From Streptomyces sp. RKAG293 (lineage in GTDB: Bacteria; Actinomycetota; Actinomycetes; Streptomycetales; Streptomycetaceae): 64,000 nucleotides of DNA. The position numbers and the translations under genes are program-made. Positions 7,985 to 17,064 of the stretch are shown in pieces (position 1 is the stretch's first letter; the number at the start of each line of letters is the position of its first letter). The stretch is from positions 372,001-436,000 of the forward strand of contig NZ_JAJOZB010000001.1 of the NCBI RefSeq assembly GCF_023701745.1, in the 5' to 3' direction. The notes beneath the pieces are model-generated. The model ran no database searches. It was not told the origin of the DNA and worked only from the letters and a program-made list of their open reading frames with translations.

Positions 7985-10900
7985 TCAACGTGCGGCCGCC
8001 CGTGCGTCGCCGCCCGCACCGCCGTCACGGAGCGTGGCCAAATGGCGACCGGCGATGACGCACCGCATACGATCAAGAATGCTTGCCGCCGCAGCGGTCT
8101 CGCGGGCGGCTCGACGGTGGTCCTCCAGCTCGGTGGAGAGTTCGGCCATGGCCAACTTCAGCCATCCGGCGAACCGTGGCCACGGGGCGAACCTCTCCGC
8201 GGCCCGTCGGTACAACTCACGCGCGGCCCGGGTCTCGCCGGACAGTAGTTCGATGGCCCCGAGCGCGGTCAGTGTCGCGCCGATGCCCACCACGTCACCC
8301 GCGGCCTCGAATCCGGACAGCGACCGCCGAACGCTGCCAAGGCCGTCGCCGATGTCACCCGCCATGGCCTGCAGCAGGCCCAGGCTGATGTCGGTCAGCA
8401 ACTCCCCTCGACGATCGCCGATCGCGCTGCGGACATCCCGCGCCATCGACAGCGCCAGCCCCGCTTCCCGAAATGCACCCATGTCACGGTGAAGACAGCC
8501 GATCTGGTGCAGTGCCTGCGCCCTGGCCAGGTCATCGCCCAGGTCGGCGAACTGGTCGACGGCCTCGGCGACGAGGGAGAGGGCCGCCTGCTGATTTCCG
8601 GTCAGCCGGTGCGCGTAGCCCAGGGCGGCCTCCGCGTACCCCGTGGCCTGAACGACGCCCACACGCCGGCCCAGCAGCATGGTCTCTTCCATGTAGGGGA
8701 CCAGTCGCCCGGCGATCGGGACGAGGAGCAAGCAGGGAGTGATCACGGGCAGAAAGGGGCGCGTGCCGGTATCAGCGTGGGCCAGCTCGATGAGGCAGGA
8801 GTCGAGATGCCGGACGGCCAGGGGGCCGTCCTCACGGAACAGCGCGCAATGGCCCAGCAGCCAGCTACCGGCGGCGGCATGCTCGGGCCGACCGCGTGCG
8901 ATGCCCTCGGCCCGTACCTCGATGGCCATCCGTTCGGCTTCGTCCAGGTCGAAGGTGCTCCACACCAGCGTGGCCTCCGCGATCCGGGCCATCACCACCT
9001 CGTCGGGCTCGCCGATCCGGCGGACGATCGCCACCGCCTCCGCCCCCAGCGCCCGATGCCGGTCGGAGCGCCCTTGGCGACTGTCGAGCCCGGTCAGCCC
9101 GATCAGGGCGGCCGCACGGGGCCGAGTCGGTTCGGGTGCCATGGCCAACGCCCGCTCGAGCCACCGCGCGCCCTCGACGGCATGGCCGCGCAGGAACCAG
9201 AAGCGCCACAGATTGGCGGCCAGGCGCAAGGCGGTCTCGGCATCGTGCTTGCAGGCCCACCCCAGTGCTGCGCGCAGATTGTCATGCTCGCCGTCCAACA
9301 GTTTCGGCTCTTCTCTCACCACGCCTGCGGCCCGTTCGGGGTTGTGGGCCATGGCGAATGCAAGGAAGTACGCACCGTGGACGGCCGCCGACCGCTCCGC
9401 CTCTCCGGCGAGAACGAGCTTCTCGTGCGCGAACTGACGAACCGTTTCCAGCAGCCGGTAGCGGGTCGTGGCGGCCGTTCTCGCCGGTACCACCAAGGAC
9501 TGCTCCACCAATCTGACCAGCAGCTCGAACACCCCCGTTCGTCCCAACGGAGGATCACCACACACCGCCTCAGCCGCCTCGAGGGTGAAACTGCCCGCGA
9601 ACACCGAAAGCCTGCGCAACAGCACCTGCTCAGGTCCGGCGAGCAGGTTGTGGCTCCATTCCAAGGTGCCACGCAGCGTCTGGTGCCGGGTGATGGGTAC
9701 GCCTCCCCCGCCGAGCAGCGACAGCACGTCACTCAACCGGTGGACGATCTCCGCCGGCTCGAGAGCGGCGGCTTTGGCCGCCGCCAGCTCCAACGCCAGT
9801 GGCATCCCGTCAAGCCGTCGGCACAGCTCGACCACCCCTGGCGCGTTGTCGGCGTCGAGCGCGAAACCGGGCCGCACCTGTGCCGCACGGTCGACGAAGA
9901 GGAGGACACTCGGCAGGTGTGCAAGCTGCTCCAAGCCGGCCGCGCGGTCCCAGTCGGGTGACGGAAGGGTCAACGAGGGAACGCGCAGCGTGTACTCGCC
10001 CTGCGCATGCAGCGGCTCACGGCTCGTCGCCAGCACGTCGACACCCGAGCATCCGGCGAGGATCGCACCGACCAGCCCGGCACAGGCGGCGAGCAGGTGT
10101 TCACAGTTGTCGAGCACGATCAGCAGCCGTCTGGAGCGCAGCTGGTCCACCAGCGCCCGCCCCCGATCCGCCACATCGGAGTCCAGCCCGAGCGCCTTGG
10201 CCACCGCGTCGGCGATCATCACCGGGTCAGCGACGGCCGTCAGATCAACGAACCACGCCCCGTCGGGGTACCTCGAACGCACTCGCCGCGCGGCTTGCAC
10301 GGCGAGTCGTGTCTTGCCACTGCCACCGGCCCCGGTCAGCGTGAGCAGCCGGGCCTGCCGGGTCAGCCTCTCCACGTCGGCGATCTCACGCTCGCGCCCG
10401 ACGAAACTGGTCAACGGGGCCGGCAGATGGCCGACCACCTCATCAGCGGTCGCAACATCGGCCGACCGAGGGCGCTCCGCCGCCGGCGCACCCGTCAACA
10501 GTTCGCGGAACAGCGCCACCGTCTGCGCATCCGGGTCGGTCCCGAACGCGTCCAGAAGGTCGTCGACCAATCGTTCGTACCGGGCCAGCGCCTCGGATCG
10601 TCGGCCCAGGCCTGCCAGCACCACCATCGTCGCGCGGACAGCCCCCTCGTGCACCGGATCGGCGTCCAGCGCCCGTGTCAGGAGGAGCAGCGCCTCCTCC
10701 GGTGCCGTCCGCGCCAGCGCGGTCGCCAACCTCACCGAGATCTCACGGGACGCCGTCCGCAACTGGTCCCGCCGCGTCGTCAACCAGTCCGCGTCCGGCA
10801 GATCAGGCAACAGATCCCCGGCATAGAGGTCGGCCGTGGCGCGCAATGTCGCCGCATCGTCCCCCGCCGACGCCTCCTGCACGGACTCCTCGAACCGCAA

Positions 10901-11236
10901 CACGTCGACCTCGACCGGTCCAGCGACGTCCAGCACGACCTGCTCGTCCCGGATCGACAGCCGTCCGGGTTCCGCGGGCCCGCCGCCGGCGACCGCGCGG
11001 CGCGCCACGTACAGGGTCTGGTGCAGATTTCGGGCCGCGGCCGCCGGCTCCAGATCGGGCCACAGCTGGTCCAGGACGTGCTCGCGATGACAGCGCTGGC
11101 GCGGCGCCAGCGCCAGCATCGCCACCAGCGCCTTCGCCTTCCGCAACCGCCACGCCCTCGCCTCGATCATGACCCCGTCCACGGTCACGGCGAACGATCC
11201 GAGCAGCTGGATGCGCCAGCTCGGGCGCGTCGCCAT
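7985..11236 (-). CDS. AfsR/SARP-type regulator: OmpR-like HTH, BTAD, NB-ARC ATPase, TPR
   Basis: About 1,083 residues. Order: OmpR/PhoB-type winged helix (about 8-90, with WRLRKAKALVAMLAL), bacterial transcriptional activation domain (about 100-245), a STAND/NB-ARC ATPase with Walker A GAGGSGKT at 302-309 and LLIVLDNCEHL downstream, then a long TPR-like helical C-terminus. This is the layout of large SARP regulators that switch on secondary metabolism or sense nucleotides. There is no LuxR helix at the end. The start MATRPSW is chosen because the domain begins there; the frame is open for 46 more codons upstream (to 11374) but that part is low-complexity. It precedes the FAD oxidase gene and is divergent from a TPR protein. 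Confidence 0.88.
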   Translation of the reverse strand: MATRPSWRIQLLGSFAVTVDGVMIEARAWRLRKAKALVAMLALAPRQRCHREHVLDQLWPDLEPAAAARNLHQTLYVARRAVAGGGPAEPGRLSIRDEQVVLDVAGPVEVDVLRFEESVQEASAGDDAATLRATADLYAGDLLPDLPDADWLTTRRDQLRTASREISVRLATALARTAPEEALLLLTRALDADPVHEGAVRATMVVLAGLGRRSEALARYERLVDDLLDAFGTDPDAQTVALFRELLTGAPAAERPRSADVATADEVVGHLPAPLTSFVGREREIADVERLTRQARLLTLTGAGGSGKTRLAVQAARRVRSRYPDGAWFVDLTAVADPVMIADAVAKALGLDSDVADRGRALVDQLRSRRLLIVLDNCEHLLAACAGLVGAILAGCSGVDVLATSREPLHAQGEYTLRVPSLTLPSPDWDRAAGLEQLAHLPSVLLFVDRAAQVRPGFALDADNAPGVVELCRRLDGMPLALELAAAKAAALEPAEIVHRLSDVLSLLGGGGVPITRHQTLRGTLEWSHNLLAGPEQVLLRRLSVFAGSFTLEAAEAVCGDPPLGRTGVFELLVRLVEQSLVVPARTAATTRYRLLETVRQFAHEKLVLAGEAERSAAVHGAYFLAFAMAHNPERAAGVVREEPKLLDGEHDNLRAALGWACKHDAETALRLAANLWRFWFLRGHAVEGARWLERALAMAPEPTRPRAAALIGLTGLDSRQGRSDRHRALGAEAVAIVRRIGEPDEVVMARIAEATLVWSTFDLDEAERMAIEVRAEGIARGRPEHAAAGSWLLGHCALFREDGPLAVRHLDSCLIELAHADTGTRPFLPVITPCLLLVPIAGRLVPYMEETMLLGRRVGVVQATGYAEAALGYAHRLTGNQQAALSLVAEAVDQFADLGDDLARAQALHQIGCLHRDMGAFREAGLALSMARDVRSAIGDRRGELLTDISLGLLQAMAGDIGDGLGSVRRSLSGFEAAGDVVGIGATLTALGAIELLSGETRAARELYRRAAERFAPWPRFAGWLKLAMAELSTELEDHRRAARETAAAASILDRMRCVIAGRHLATLRDGGAGGDARAAAR

Positions 11237-11751
11237 CACGGCAGCAGCCCCGCCGAACCCCGCGCTGGACGGGTTTCCGAAGCCGAGAACGCATTGACCT
11301 CGTTGAGCACGGCCACCACCTCCGGAGTGTCCCCACGACTGACGACCCCATGCTCGCCCATCCATGCCACGCACAGGGGCGCCTCGCCCGACCCCGGGCC
11401 CCGGCCGACGGAATTACGCCGGACGTCGCAACGAGCCGGGTCGGGTCGGCCTGCCCGACCGGGAGGCCTGGCTCCACGTGCGGCAGCGTTCGACTGCACT
11501 GCCGATGGTGAGTAACGGCAGGCCGCCGCGCCTGCCCCTTGGAGCGTCATGAGCACCCTGCCCCCGACGCCCGCGCCGGGGCCTCACTCCGCCAGCGCGT
11601 CACCGGACGGTGATCCTCGCTGGGATCCGTCGGCATCGGAGTCATCCGAGCATGAGTCTGCATCATCGCCGCGCAAGGCGAACTCGAAGAACCTGTCCGC
11701 CTCATGCTCGGCCAATTGTCCCTTGCCGGACGGTGTGGAAGCATCCTGCCC
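11237..11751. other. Divergent intergenic region, no convincing gene
   Basis: About 500 bp between the AfsR-like gene and the divergent TPR gene. Reading frames on both strands are open, as is common at this GC content, but none shows a ribosome-binding site plus protein-like composition. It should hold both promoters. Confidence 0.4.
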
Positions 11752-13140
11752 ATGCGATCGGGACGCACGTCATGGGACCGGAACTCCAACGACGCACTCA
11801 GGTCGCAGGTGGCACTGTTGGAGGAACAGGCGCTCAGCCTGTTCCAGCAGGGCCGCACGGCCGAGGCCGTGCCGCTGCAGGAACGGGCTGTCGAGCTTGT
11901 CCGCACGATCATCGACGCCCAGGCCGGGGCCACTCCCGACGACCTGGTGATGCTGGGCTCACTGCAGTACGGGCTGGGTTCGAGCCTGCGTGCGGTGGAC
12001 CGTCCCGACGACGCACTGGCCGCGCTCGATGCTGCCGAGGAGGCCTATGGCGAGGTGCTCGGAACCGGCAGGCGAGACATGGTGCAGCGGATCACGGATG
12101 TGCAGGTGCGCCGCGCCAGGACGTTCCAGGAGCTGGGCCGGGTGACGGACTCCATCCTCGAAATGAACGGTGTGGTCCGGGCAGCGGTGCTGGCGGGTCC
12201 GGACGGCAACGTGTTCGAGTTCGAGCTGGGCCTCAGCCGGCTCCTGTACACCAACGCCCTGGTGCTGGGCCAGTACGGCGACCCGGATCTGATCCTGAGC
12301 TCGGCGGACACCGTGGTGCGGCTGATCACCTCGAACGGCCTGAAGGTCAACACACTCGAGGGCGATCGCGCTTACTACATCGATGTGCTGCGCAGCGCGG
12401 CCACTATCGCGATGCGCGAGCACGCCGGGCAGGGGCGCGCCGAGACAGCCGTGTCGGCCGGGCGGATCGCGGTCGACACCTGGGTCGAGGTCGAGCGGTC
12501 GAAGTTCCCGCAGCTGATCCGCGAGATGGGCGCGATACCGTCCATGTACCGCATCTCGATCGTCCGGGCTGCGGCGTACTACGGCAAGCTCACAGAGGCG
12601 CTCGGGCAGCAGGAACTGTCGGAGCGCTATCGCGACTTCGCGCGCAGCGTGGACGCCGACGTCGCCGGCCGGGCCGAGCAGAACTGGCTCGGGATCGGGA
12701 TCGGGCCGATGACCATGAGCACGGCACTGCACCAGGCACGCGAGCTGCTCGGCGTCGGGCAGGTGTCGGACGAGGTCCTGCTGCTCGGCGGCCCGGACAA
12801 CGCACGGAGCAGGTTCACCACCAACCAGCGCTGCCCGCAGTCGCAGTGGGCCGCCTCGGCCGGGGAACTGGCCCGGATCGTGGCACCACTGGAGCGGTAT
12901 CCGCAGCTGGTGGCCGCGCTCGGGCTGGAGGCGCACCTCCTGTACGCGTCCTCACTGGCCGTAGCCGAGGACGTCACGGCGTGGCACGTGGCCAACTCAC
13001 GTCATTGGATGTACCTGCTCCGGGATCTGGTCAGGGCGTTCGAGCAGGCAGGCGACCAAGCCATCTGCCAGGAGCTGAAGCGCTGGATGGACATCACTTG
13101 TGAGGTCATCAACCCCTTCCACGACCCCCACGGCCACTGA
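11752..13140 (+). CDS. TPR-repeat protein, unknown function
   Basis: 462 residues, largely alpha-helical with TPR-like pairs. The clearest is about residues 17-60 (LEEQALSLFQQGRTAEAVPL), followed by GLGSSLRAVDRPDDALAALD and AEEAYGEVLGTGRRD. No signal peptide, membrane helix or catalytic motif is visible. The ATG at 11752 has GGAAG 8 bases upstream; an ATG at 11704 in frame is possible but has no site. Helical-repeat proteins beside AfsR-type regulators may be their partners, but nothing here proves that. It is probably monocistronic. Confidence 0.72.
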   Translation: MRSGRTSWDRNSNDALRSQVALLEEQALSLFQQGRTAEAVPLQERAVELVRTIIDAQAGATPDDLVMLGSLQYGLGSSLRAVDRPDDALAALDAAEEAYGEVLGTGRRDMVQRITDVQVRRARTFQELGRVTDSILEMNGVVRAAVLAGPDGNVFEFELGLSRLLYTNALVLGQYGDPDLILSSADTVVRLITSNGLKVNTLEGDRAYYIDVLRSAATIAMREHAGQGRAETAVSAGRIAVDTWVEVERSKFPQLIREMGAIPSMYRISIVRAAAYYGKLTEALGQQELSERYRDFARSVDADVAGRAEQNWLGIGIGPMTMSTALHQARELLGVGQVSDEVLLLGGPDNARSRFTTNQRCPQSQWAASAGELARIVAPLERYPQLVAALGLEAHLLYASSLAVAEDVTAWHVANSRHWMYLLRDLVRAFEQAGDQAICQELKRWMDITCEVINPFHDPHGH

Positions 13141-13530
13141 CCGGAACCTCGAACTCCCGACGCGTGCCTACGGCGCCCAGGTGGCGCGCGGACCCTTCCA
13201 CATCCCGCGTCGTGCGGCCTGGACAACCATCTCGAAGGAGCTGCTGGGGGTGCCACGGGGCTGCTCCCGCGATCTCCGATTACGGCGTGGCCGTCTCAGC
13301 CGTCGAACGTCAACGCGCCGCCCTGGCCGGGCAGGACGGCCACAGCGGCACCTTCGCGCGAGCCGGTGCTCCCACTCACGCGCTGGGGCGGCTGCGGCCG
13401 GCTGGAGGCAAGCAATCTGCGTGTCGCGATCGCGACCGCCCACGGTTTGGTTAAGGCCAGGGCGAGGCGGCGAAGCGGTCCCCGCCCAGGCGTACTGACG
13501 GGCCGTCATGTTGCTGTGGCAATAGGCGTA
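13141..13530. other. Intergenic region, nothing supported
   Basis: Nearly 400 bp between the converging TPR gene and the secreted four-cysteine protein. Short open frames exist on both strands but have arginine-rich shadow composition. No clear terminator hairpin was found. Confidence 0.35.
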
Positions 13531-13905
13531 TCAGCAGGTCATGGCCTCGATGTGCACCTTTTGGAGGGAGGCCACGCCCGAGGGGTAGCTGGCGAAGTCC
13601 AGGACCTGGGCTGGTCCGAAATACCATGTGGATTTGGTGCCGTTGGTCTTCTTGACGTCGACATAGCCGGCGTTGCAGCCGGTCGATATCATGCTGGTCC
13701 AGAACCCAGAGCTGGAAACGTCGTCGTCTCCGGTGTTCGTGTAGCAGATGACGCCGTGGTAGGTGGTGTGCTGGCGCAGGTAGCCGAAGGAGGTGCAGCC
13801 AGTTGATCCGGTGTGGGGCGTGACGGTCTGTGCTGTGGCACCCCCGGCCCCGACGAATACCAGTGCCCCAGCGACGAGTCCTGTCAGAACATGAAGAACC
13901 TTCAC
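13531..13905 (-). CDS. Small secreted four-cysteine protein
   Basis: 124 residues from a GTG start that follows AGGGAGAG at 6-base spacing. The signal peptide is KVLHVLTGLVAGALVFVGAG followed by GATAQ. The mature protein (about 98 residues) has cysteines in GCTSFG, VICYTN, GCNAGY and the final MTC, which suggests two disulfides, and a hydrophilic beta-rich composition (TNTGDDDVSSSGFW). It resembles the many uncharacterised small exported proteins of Streptomyces; no family is recognised. The frame is open upstream to an ATG at 13989 but that would bury the signal peptide. Confidence 0.75.
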   Translation of the reverse strand: MKVLHVLTGLVAGALVFVGAGGATAQTVTPHTGSTGCTSFGYLRQHTTYHGVICYTNTGDDDVSSSGFWTSMISTGCNAGYVDVKKTNGTKSTWYFGPAQVLDFASYPSGVASLQKVHIEAMTC

Positions 13906-14072
13906 TTGCGTCTCTCCCTGTCGTCCTTCGGTGTTGCACGGAAGAAGTAGGCTTTTCGCTCCTCGCTGAGGGCGAACTGATCGCTGCAACGTCTGACGAA
14001 GCCTGGCACCGCTACGGGGTCCCGTCTGTCTGCGGTCGGGATCCGCCGTTCTCCAGGTGCTGTGCAGGCCGC

Positions 14073-14101
14073 GGGCCTGCGGTTCGTCGCACCGCAGGCC
14101 C
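14073..14101 (-). terminator. Strong hairpin downstream of the micro-ORF
   Basis: A perfect 11-bp inverted repeat, GGGCCTGCGGT / ACCGCAGGCCC, with a 7-base loop. A second overlapping palindrome (GCAGGCC-GCG-GGCCTGC) starts at 14064. It lies 39 bases after the stop of the 14-codon ORF on the same strand and before the next minus-strand gene. It could terminate or attenuate; no U-tract is present, which is usual in Streptomyces. Confidence 0.6.
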
Positions 14102-14139
14102 GTGCCTGACCGCCGGTTGCGGCGCTGGAGGTGCCCCGG

Positions 14140-14184
14140 TCAGCCGATCAGGCTGGGGAACCAGATACGCGGTTCGATGATCAT
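14140..14184 (-). CDS. 14-codon micro-ORF with an excellent ribosome-binding site
   Basis: The ORF ATG...TGA encodes MIIEPRIWFPSLIG. The start is preceded by GGAAGGAG with a 6-base spacer, among the best ribosome-binding sites in the window, so translation is likely. It is followed by a perfect hairpin at 14073-14101. The peptide has one Trp and one Phe and no Cys, Ser-rich core or lysine patch. It could be a leader peptide in an attenuator for the secreted protein gene further on, a free microprotein, or a very short RiPP precursor. No maturation enzyme is seen nearby. It is divergent from the AsnC-type regulator, with whose promoter it shares about 130 bp. Confidence 0.5.
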   Translation of the reverse strand: MIIEPRIWFPSLIG

Positions 14185-14211
14185 CGGTTGCTCCTTCCGT
14201 GGCTCGGTCCA

Positions 14212-14225
14212 CCGACGTATGTCGG
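14212..14225. promoter_or_regulatory. Palindrome, candidate Lrp/AsnC operator
   Basis: CCGAC-GTAT-GTCGG is a perfect inverted repeat in the spacer between the micro-ORF and the AsnC-type gene. A second inverted pair, GGATGAC (14238-14244) and GTCATCC (14260-14266), lies between it and the regulator start. Lrp/AsnC proteins commonly autoregulate from such short dyads; binding is inferred. Confidence 0.45.
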
Positions 14226-14312
14226 GGACGGCGGAGTGGATGACATCCATGCTGGGGGCGTCATCCCCGGGGCGGACGTCGCAGGGCGACGGAATGGGCG
14301 AAACTTGCCTTC

Positions 14313-15329
14313 ATGACACGCACATCGGCGGATTCCGTACTGAGCCTCATGGATCAGCGGCTGGTGGCCGCGTTGCAGTGGGACGGCCGCCTCACCGCGG
14401 AGCGGGCGGCCCGCGTCCTCGGACTCAGCCCCGCCACCGTCCGCCGCCGCCTGCGCGCGCTCGACACCGATGGCGTCATGCGCGTGGTGATCTCACCGGT
14501 GGCGCGACCGCGCAACGGGGGCTCGGCCGGGGCCCTGTTCCTGCGCATCCGGGTCCTGCGGGGAAAGCTCGACACGATCGTCGCCGCGCTCGCGGCGCGC
14601 GAAGACATCCCCTTCATCGACGTCACCACCTCGGGTGACGAGATCTTCGCGATCGCCCGAACCGAACCGGGCTCACGCGACCCGTTGGTCTTCCGCCAGT
14701 TACCCTCTACTCAAGCGGTGACATCCCTGGAGAGTGCCACGATCCTGCACGTCTTCCGGCTCACCTCCGAGTGGCGTCACCAGGTGCTGACCGCGCCCGA
14801 ACGCGCGGCGCTCAGCAAGGGTGAGCCGGCCCCCGGGGCGAGCCCTTCCGGTTCCCCGGGACCATATGGCGTCGACACCGATGGCGTGGAACAGTCCCTT
14901 ATCGACGCCCTCATACCCGACGCGCGTCTGACCGCGGCGGCCCTCGCCGCACGCACCGGCCATCCGGAGACCACGGTACGCCGGCGCCTGACCCAACTGG
15001 CGGCCCAGGGCCGTCTGATCACCCAGGTCCTGGTCGATCCACGCCGCCTCGGGCTGCCCATCGACGCCAAACTCCTGCTGCACGTGCCCCCCGACCATCT
15101 GACCGCCGCCGGGCAGGCACTGGCCGACCATCCCTCGGTGCACGGCGCGTTCGCGACGTCGGGACCTGCCAACCTGCATGCCGCCGCGTACTTCCCGGAC
15201 CTGACGAGCCTCTACGGCTTCCTCTCCCGCGACCTGGTCGGCCTGGGCATCACTCACGTCGAGACGGCCGTCGTCAGCCGTGCCGCCAAACGCCCCTCCG
15301 TGCCGGTCCGACCGGTCCCGTCGAGGTGA
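14313..15329 (+). CDS. Lrp/AsnC-family regulator with two tandem HTH-ligand units
   Basis: 338 residues made of two AsnC-like halves. The first HTH is at about 12-60 (DQRLVAALQWDGRLTAERAA), the second at about 190-240 (LIDALIPDARLTAAALAART). Each is followed by a RAM-like alpha-beta ligand domain. This double form is known in actinomycetes and differs from the 150-residue single-unit Lrp, so one chain may act like a dimer. Effectors are usually amino acids. The ribosome-binding site is weak. Divergent from it is the 14-codon ORF with a palindrome between them. Confidence 0.85.
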   Translation: MTRTSADSVLSLMDQRLVAALQWDGRLTAERAARVLGLSPATVRRRLRALDTDGVMRVVISPVARPRNGGSAGALFLRIRVLRGKLDTIVAALAAREDIPFIDVTTSGDEIFAIARTEPGSRDPLVFRQLPSTQAVTSLESATILHVFRLTSEWRHQVLTAPERAALSKGEPAPGASPSGSPGPYGVDTDGVEQSLIDALIPDARLTAAALAARTGHPETTVRRRLTQLAAQGRLITQVLVDPRRLGLPIDAKLLLHVPPDHLTAAGQALADHPSVHGAFATSGPANLHAAAYFPDLTSLYGFLSRDLVGLGITHVETAVVSRAAKRPSVPVRPVPSR

Positions 15330-15372
15330 GCGCACCCCCTCTGACGGATCGGCAGCTCACTCCGGCGCCCCC

Positions 15373-15570
15373 CGCACACGGATCATCGCCACCCCCGCGG
15401 TCCGCCAAATCCCGCAACCCTGGCTCGACCAAGCCGCCCCCGGCGCGGTGATCGTGGCCCCGCTCAACGCCTCGTTCGGACACGAAGCCCTTCTGCACCT
15501 GACCGCCGACGGACACAGCGGCGGCGAGGGCCGCTTGATCACCGGTCTGGCGTTCATGACACCCGCGCCC
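15373..15570 (+). pseudogene. Remnant of a protein-L-isoaspartate-type methyltransferase
   Basis: A stretch of about 66 codons reads RIIATPAVRQIPQPWLDQAA and continues APGAVIVAPLNASFGHEALL. It resembles the segment after the SAM fold in PCMT-like methyltransferases of Streptomyces (ATxAVRxVPxxWxxQxxPGGxIxxP). No SAM-binding GxGxG half and no start precede it, and the frame runs on without family resemblance, so it is a fragment. Some relatives methylate FxLD-type lanthipeptides. It lies just after the AsnC-type gene. Confidence 0.5.
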
Positions 15571-15767
15571 AACGCGAACCCCGCTCCTCCACCGACCTCG
15601 GCTGACCGTCCCTGGCCGGCGCCCGGCCGCCCTGGGCCCAGTCAGGGCCGGCGCCGACACGCATCCGCGCGTTGCCACAAGCCTGTGGCGGTGATCCGGC
15701 GGGCCACCGGGCCGCCGATGGCCCCGCCCTCCGAAATGACGTTGGCGGCACCGAGGCGATGACGCGA

Positions 15768-16610
15768 TCAGGCCCACCCCACCACCAGAGCCTCGCCGAC
15801 GACCAGGCGTTCCTGCGTGTCGCATGAGTGCGGGAACCTCTGCGGCCTGAGCTGCAGACCGGCACCCGCGAGCGCTGCGACCACCCGCGCCGCGAGTTCC
15901 GTGCGCTCGATCTCCGGGATGGTGCTGAGGTTGAAGAACAGGTAGATCCCCGTGTCGTCGTCCGGGGAGACCACGACAGGCCCCTTCGGACCATCGCAGG
16001 GGATCCCCGCGCCGGTGATTGCTTGGATCACCCGGCTGTGCACCTCGGCCGCGATCTTCAGGTCGACTGCGCGTGCTGCGGTGCAGATCGCGGCGCAGAG
16101 TTCGGTAGCGGCCGGTATCGCCGCGCCGACCAGAAGGGTGAACGGCCCCATCATGACGGTGTCGGTTGCTGAGTCATACCGAAAGCTCCAGGAGTCGCGG
16201 GCCACGTCACGCGGCGCGCCGACCTCCCGAGCTCCAGCCTGTGGTCCGCCGCCCTTGCCGCGTGCCCAGTCCTCGAAGCGGGTCAGCCCGTCACGGACAT
16301 GCTTGATGGCGGGCAGAGCGGCCTCGTAACGCTGTTGGGCCAGTTCAAGCGCATCGACGACGCCCGGACCCATTCCGAGAGCCTTCAGGGCGATCTGTTC
16401 GAGCTTCACCGCCGCAAGCAACTGGCGCAGCGCGACGATCAGCGTCCGTGCGTCGATCTGGCGAGAGCCGAACCAGCCGGTCGGCTGGTCATCGCTGTGC
16501 ATACGCTGGACGGTCAGGACGACGGTGGCCTTCAGCAAGCCCGCCTCCGACACCGCGATCGCGTACGGGTTGTCTGCTGGTGACCGGTCATCCGGAAGGC
16601 TGTCGCTCAT
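15768..16610 (-). CDS. Conserved-looking protein of unknown function
   Basis: 280 residues starting MSDSLPDDRSPADNPYAIAV. No signal peptide or transmembrane helix. The first half looks helical, with Gln/Leu-rich heptads (about 60-120). The second half alternates beta strands and helices (SFRYDSATDTVMMGPFTLLV, later PVVVSPDDDTGIYLFFNL). No motif known to me is present. A longer frame to 16778 exists but its extra residues look like non-coding translation. The gene converges on the methyltransferase relic. Confidence 0.65.
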   Translation of the reverse strand: MSDSLPDDRSPADNPYAIAVSEAGLLKATVVLTVQRMHSDDQPTGWFGSRQIDARTLIVALRQLLAAVKLEQIALKALGMGPGVVDALELAQQRYEAALPAIKHVRDGLTRFEDWARGKGGGPQAGAREVGAPRDVARDSWSFRYDSATDTVMMGPFTLLVGAAIPAATELCAAICTAARAVDLKIAAEVHSRVIQAITGAGIPCDGPKGPVVVSPDDDTGIYLFFNLSTIPEIERTELAARVVAALAGAGLQLRPQRFPHSCDTQERLVVGEALVVGWA

Positions 16611-17064
16611 AGCGACAGTCTGAGGCCCCTCAACCAACGGCCGCTGCGACCATTCAACTAGAGCGTGTCCCTTTGGCTCCCGAGCGGCGGGCGTCGTACG
16701 AACCCGCCGAACGGCCCCCTGCCGCGCCGGCTCGCACAAGCGCGGGCGCCGGCCGGGAAAGACAACGGCAGCCTTCACCCGGGGCGGGACAACACAGGGC
16801 GTCCTGCGGGGTACCGGGGATGGCGTGAGGTCAAGTCGAAGCGTCTGGCGGGCGCCGGCTCACCCGTGATGCGGTGGGTGGAGCATCAGCGGCCGACGGA
16901 CTCGATCTCGAATGCTGCCCGTCTCACCGTCAGGTCATGAGCACCTCGCCGCTGACGCATAGGCGACGCCCCAACATAGGAGCCCACCAGTCCCGCAGCC
17001 CGGCATGGTGATGAGAGTAGTCGGGAACGGCGCCCGCGATTCGGTCCGCCGGGCGCCGTCACCC
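16611..17064. other. Intergenic region before the MITE, nothing supported
   Basis: About 450 bp upstream of the unknown minus-strand gene. Open frames here lack protein-like composition. The promoter of that gene must lie at its left edge. Confidence 0.35.

Noticed and set aside
11610..13103. A 497-codon frame overlapping the TPR gene
   Set aside because: Arg/Gly-rich composition typical of an out-of-frame reading; the other frame has coherent TPR helices.
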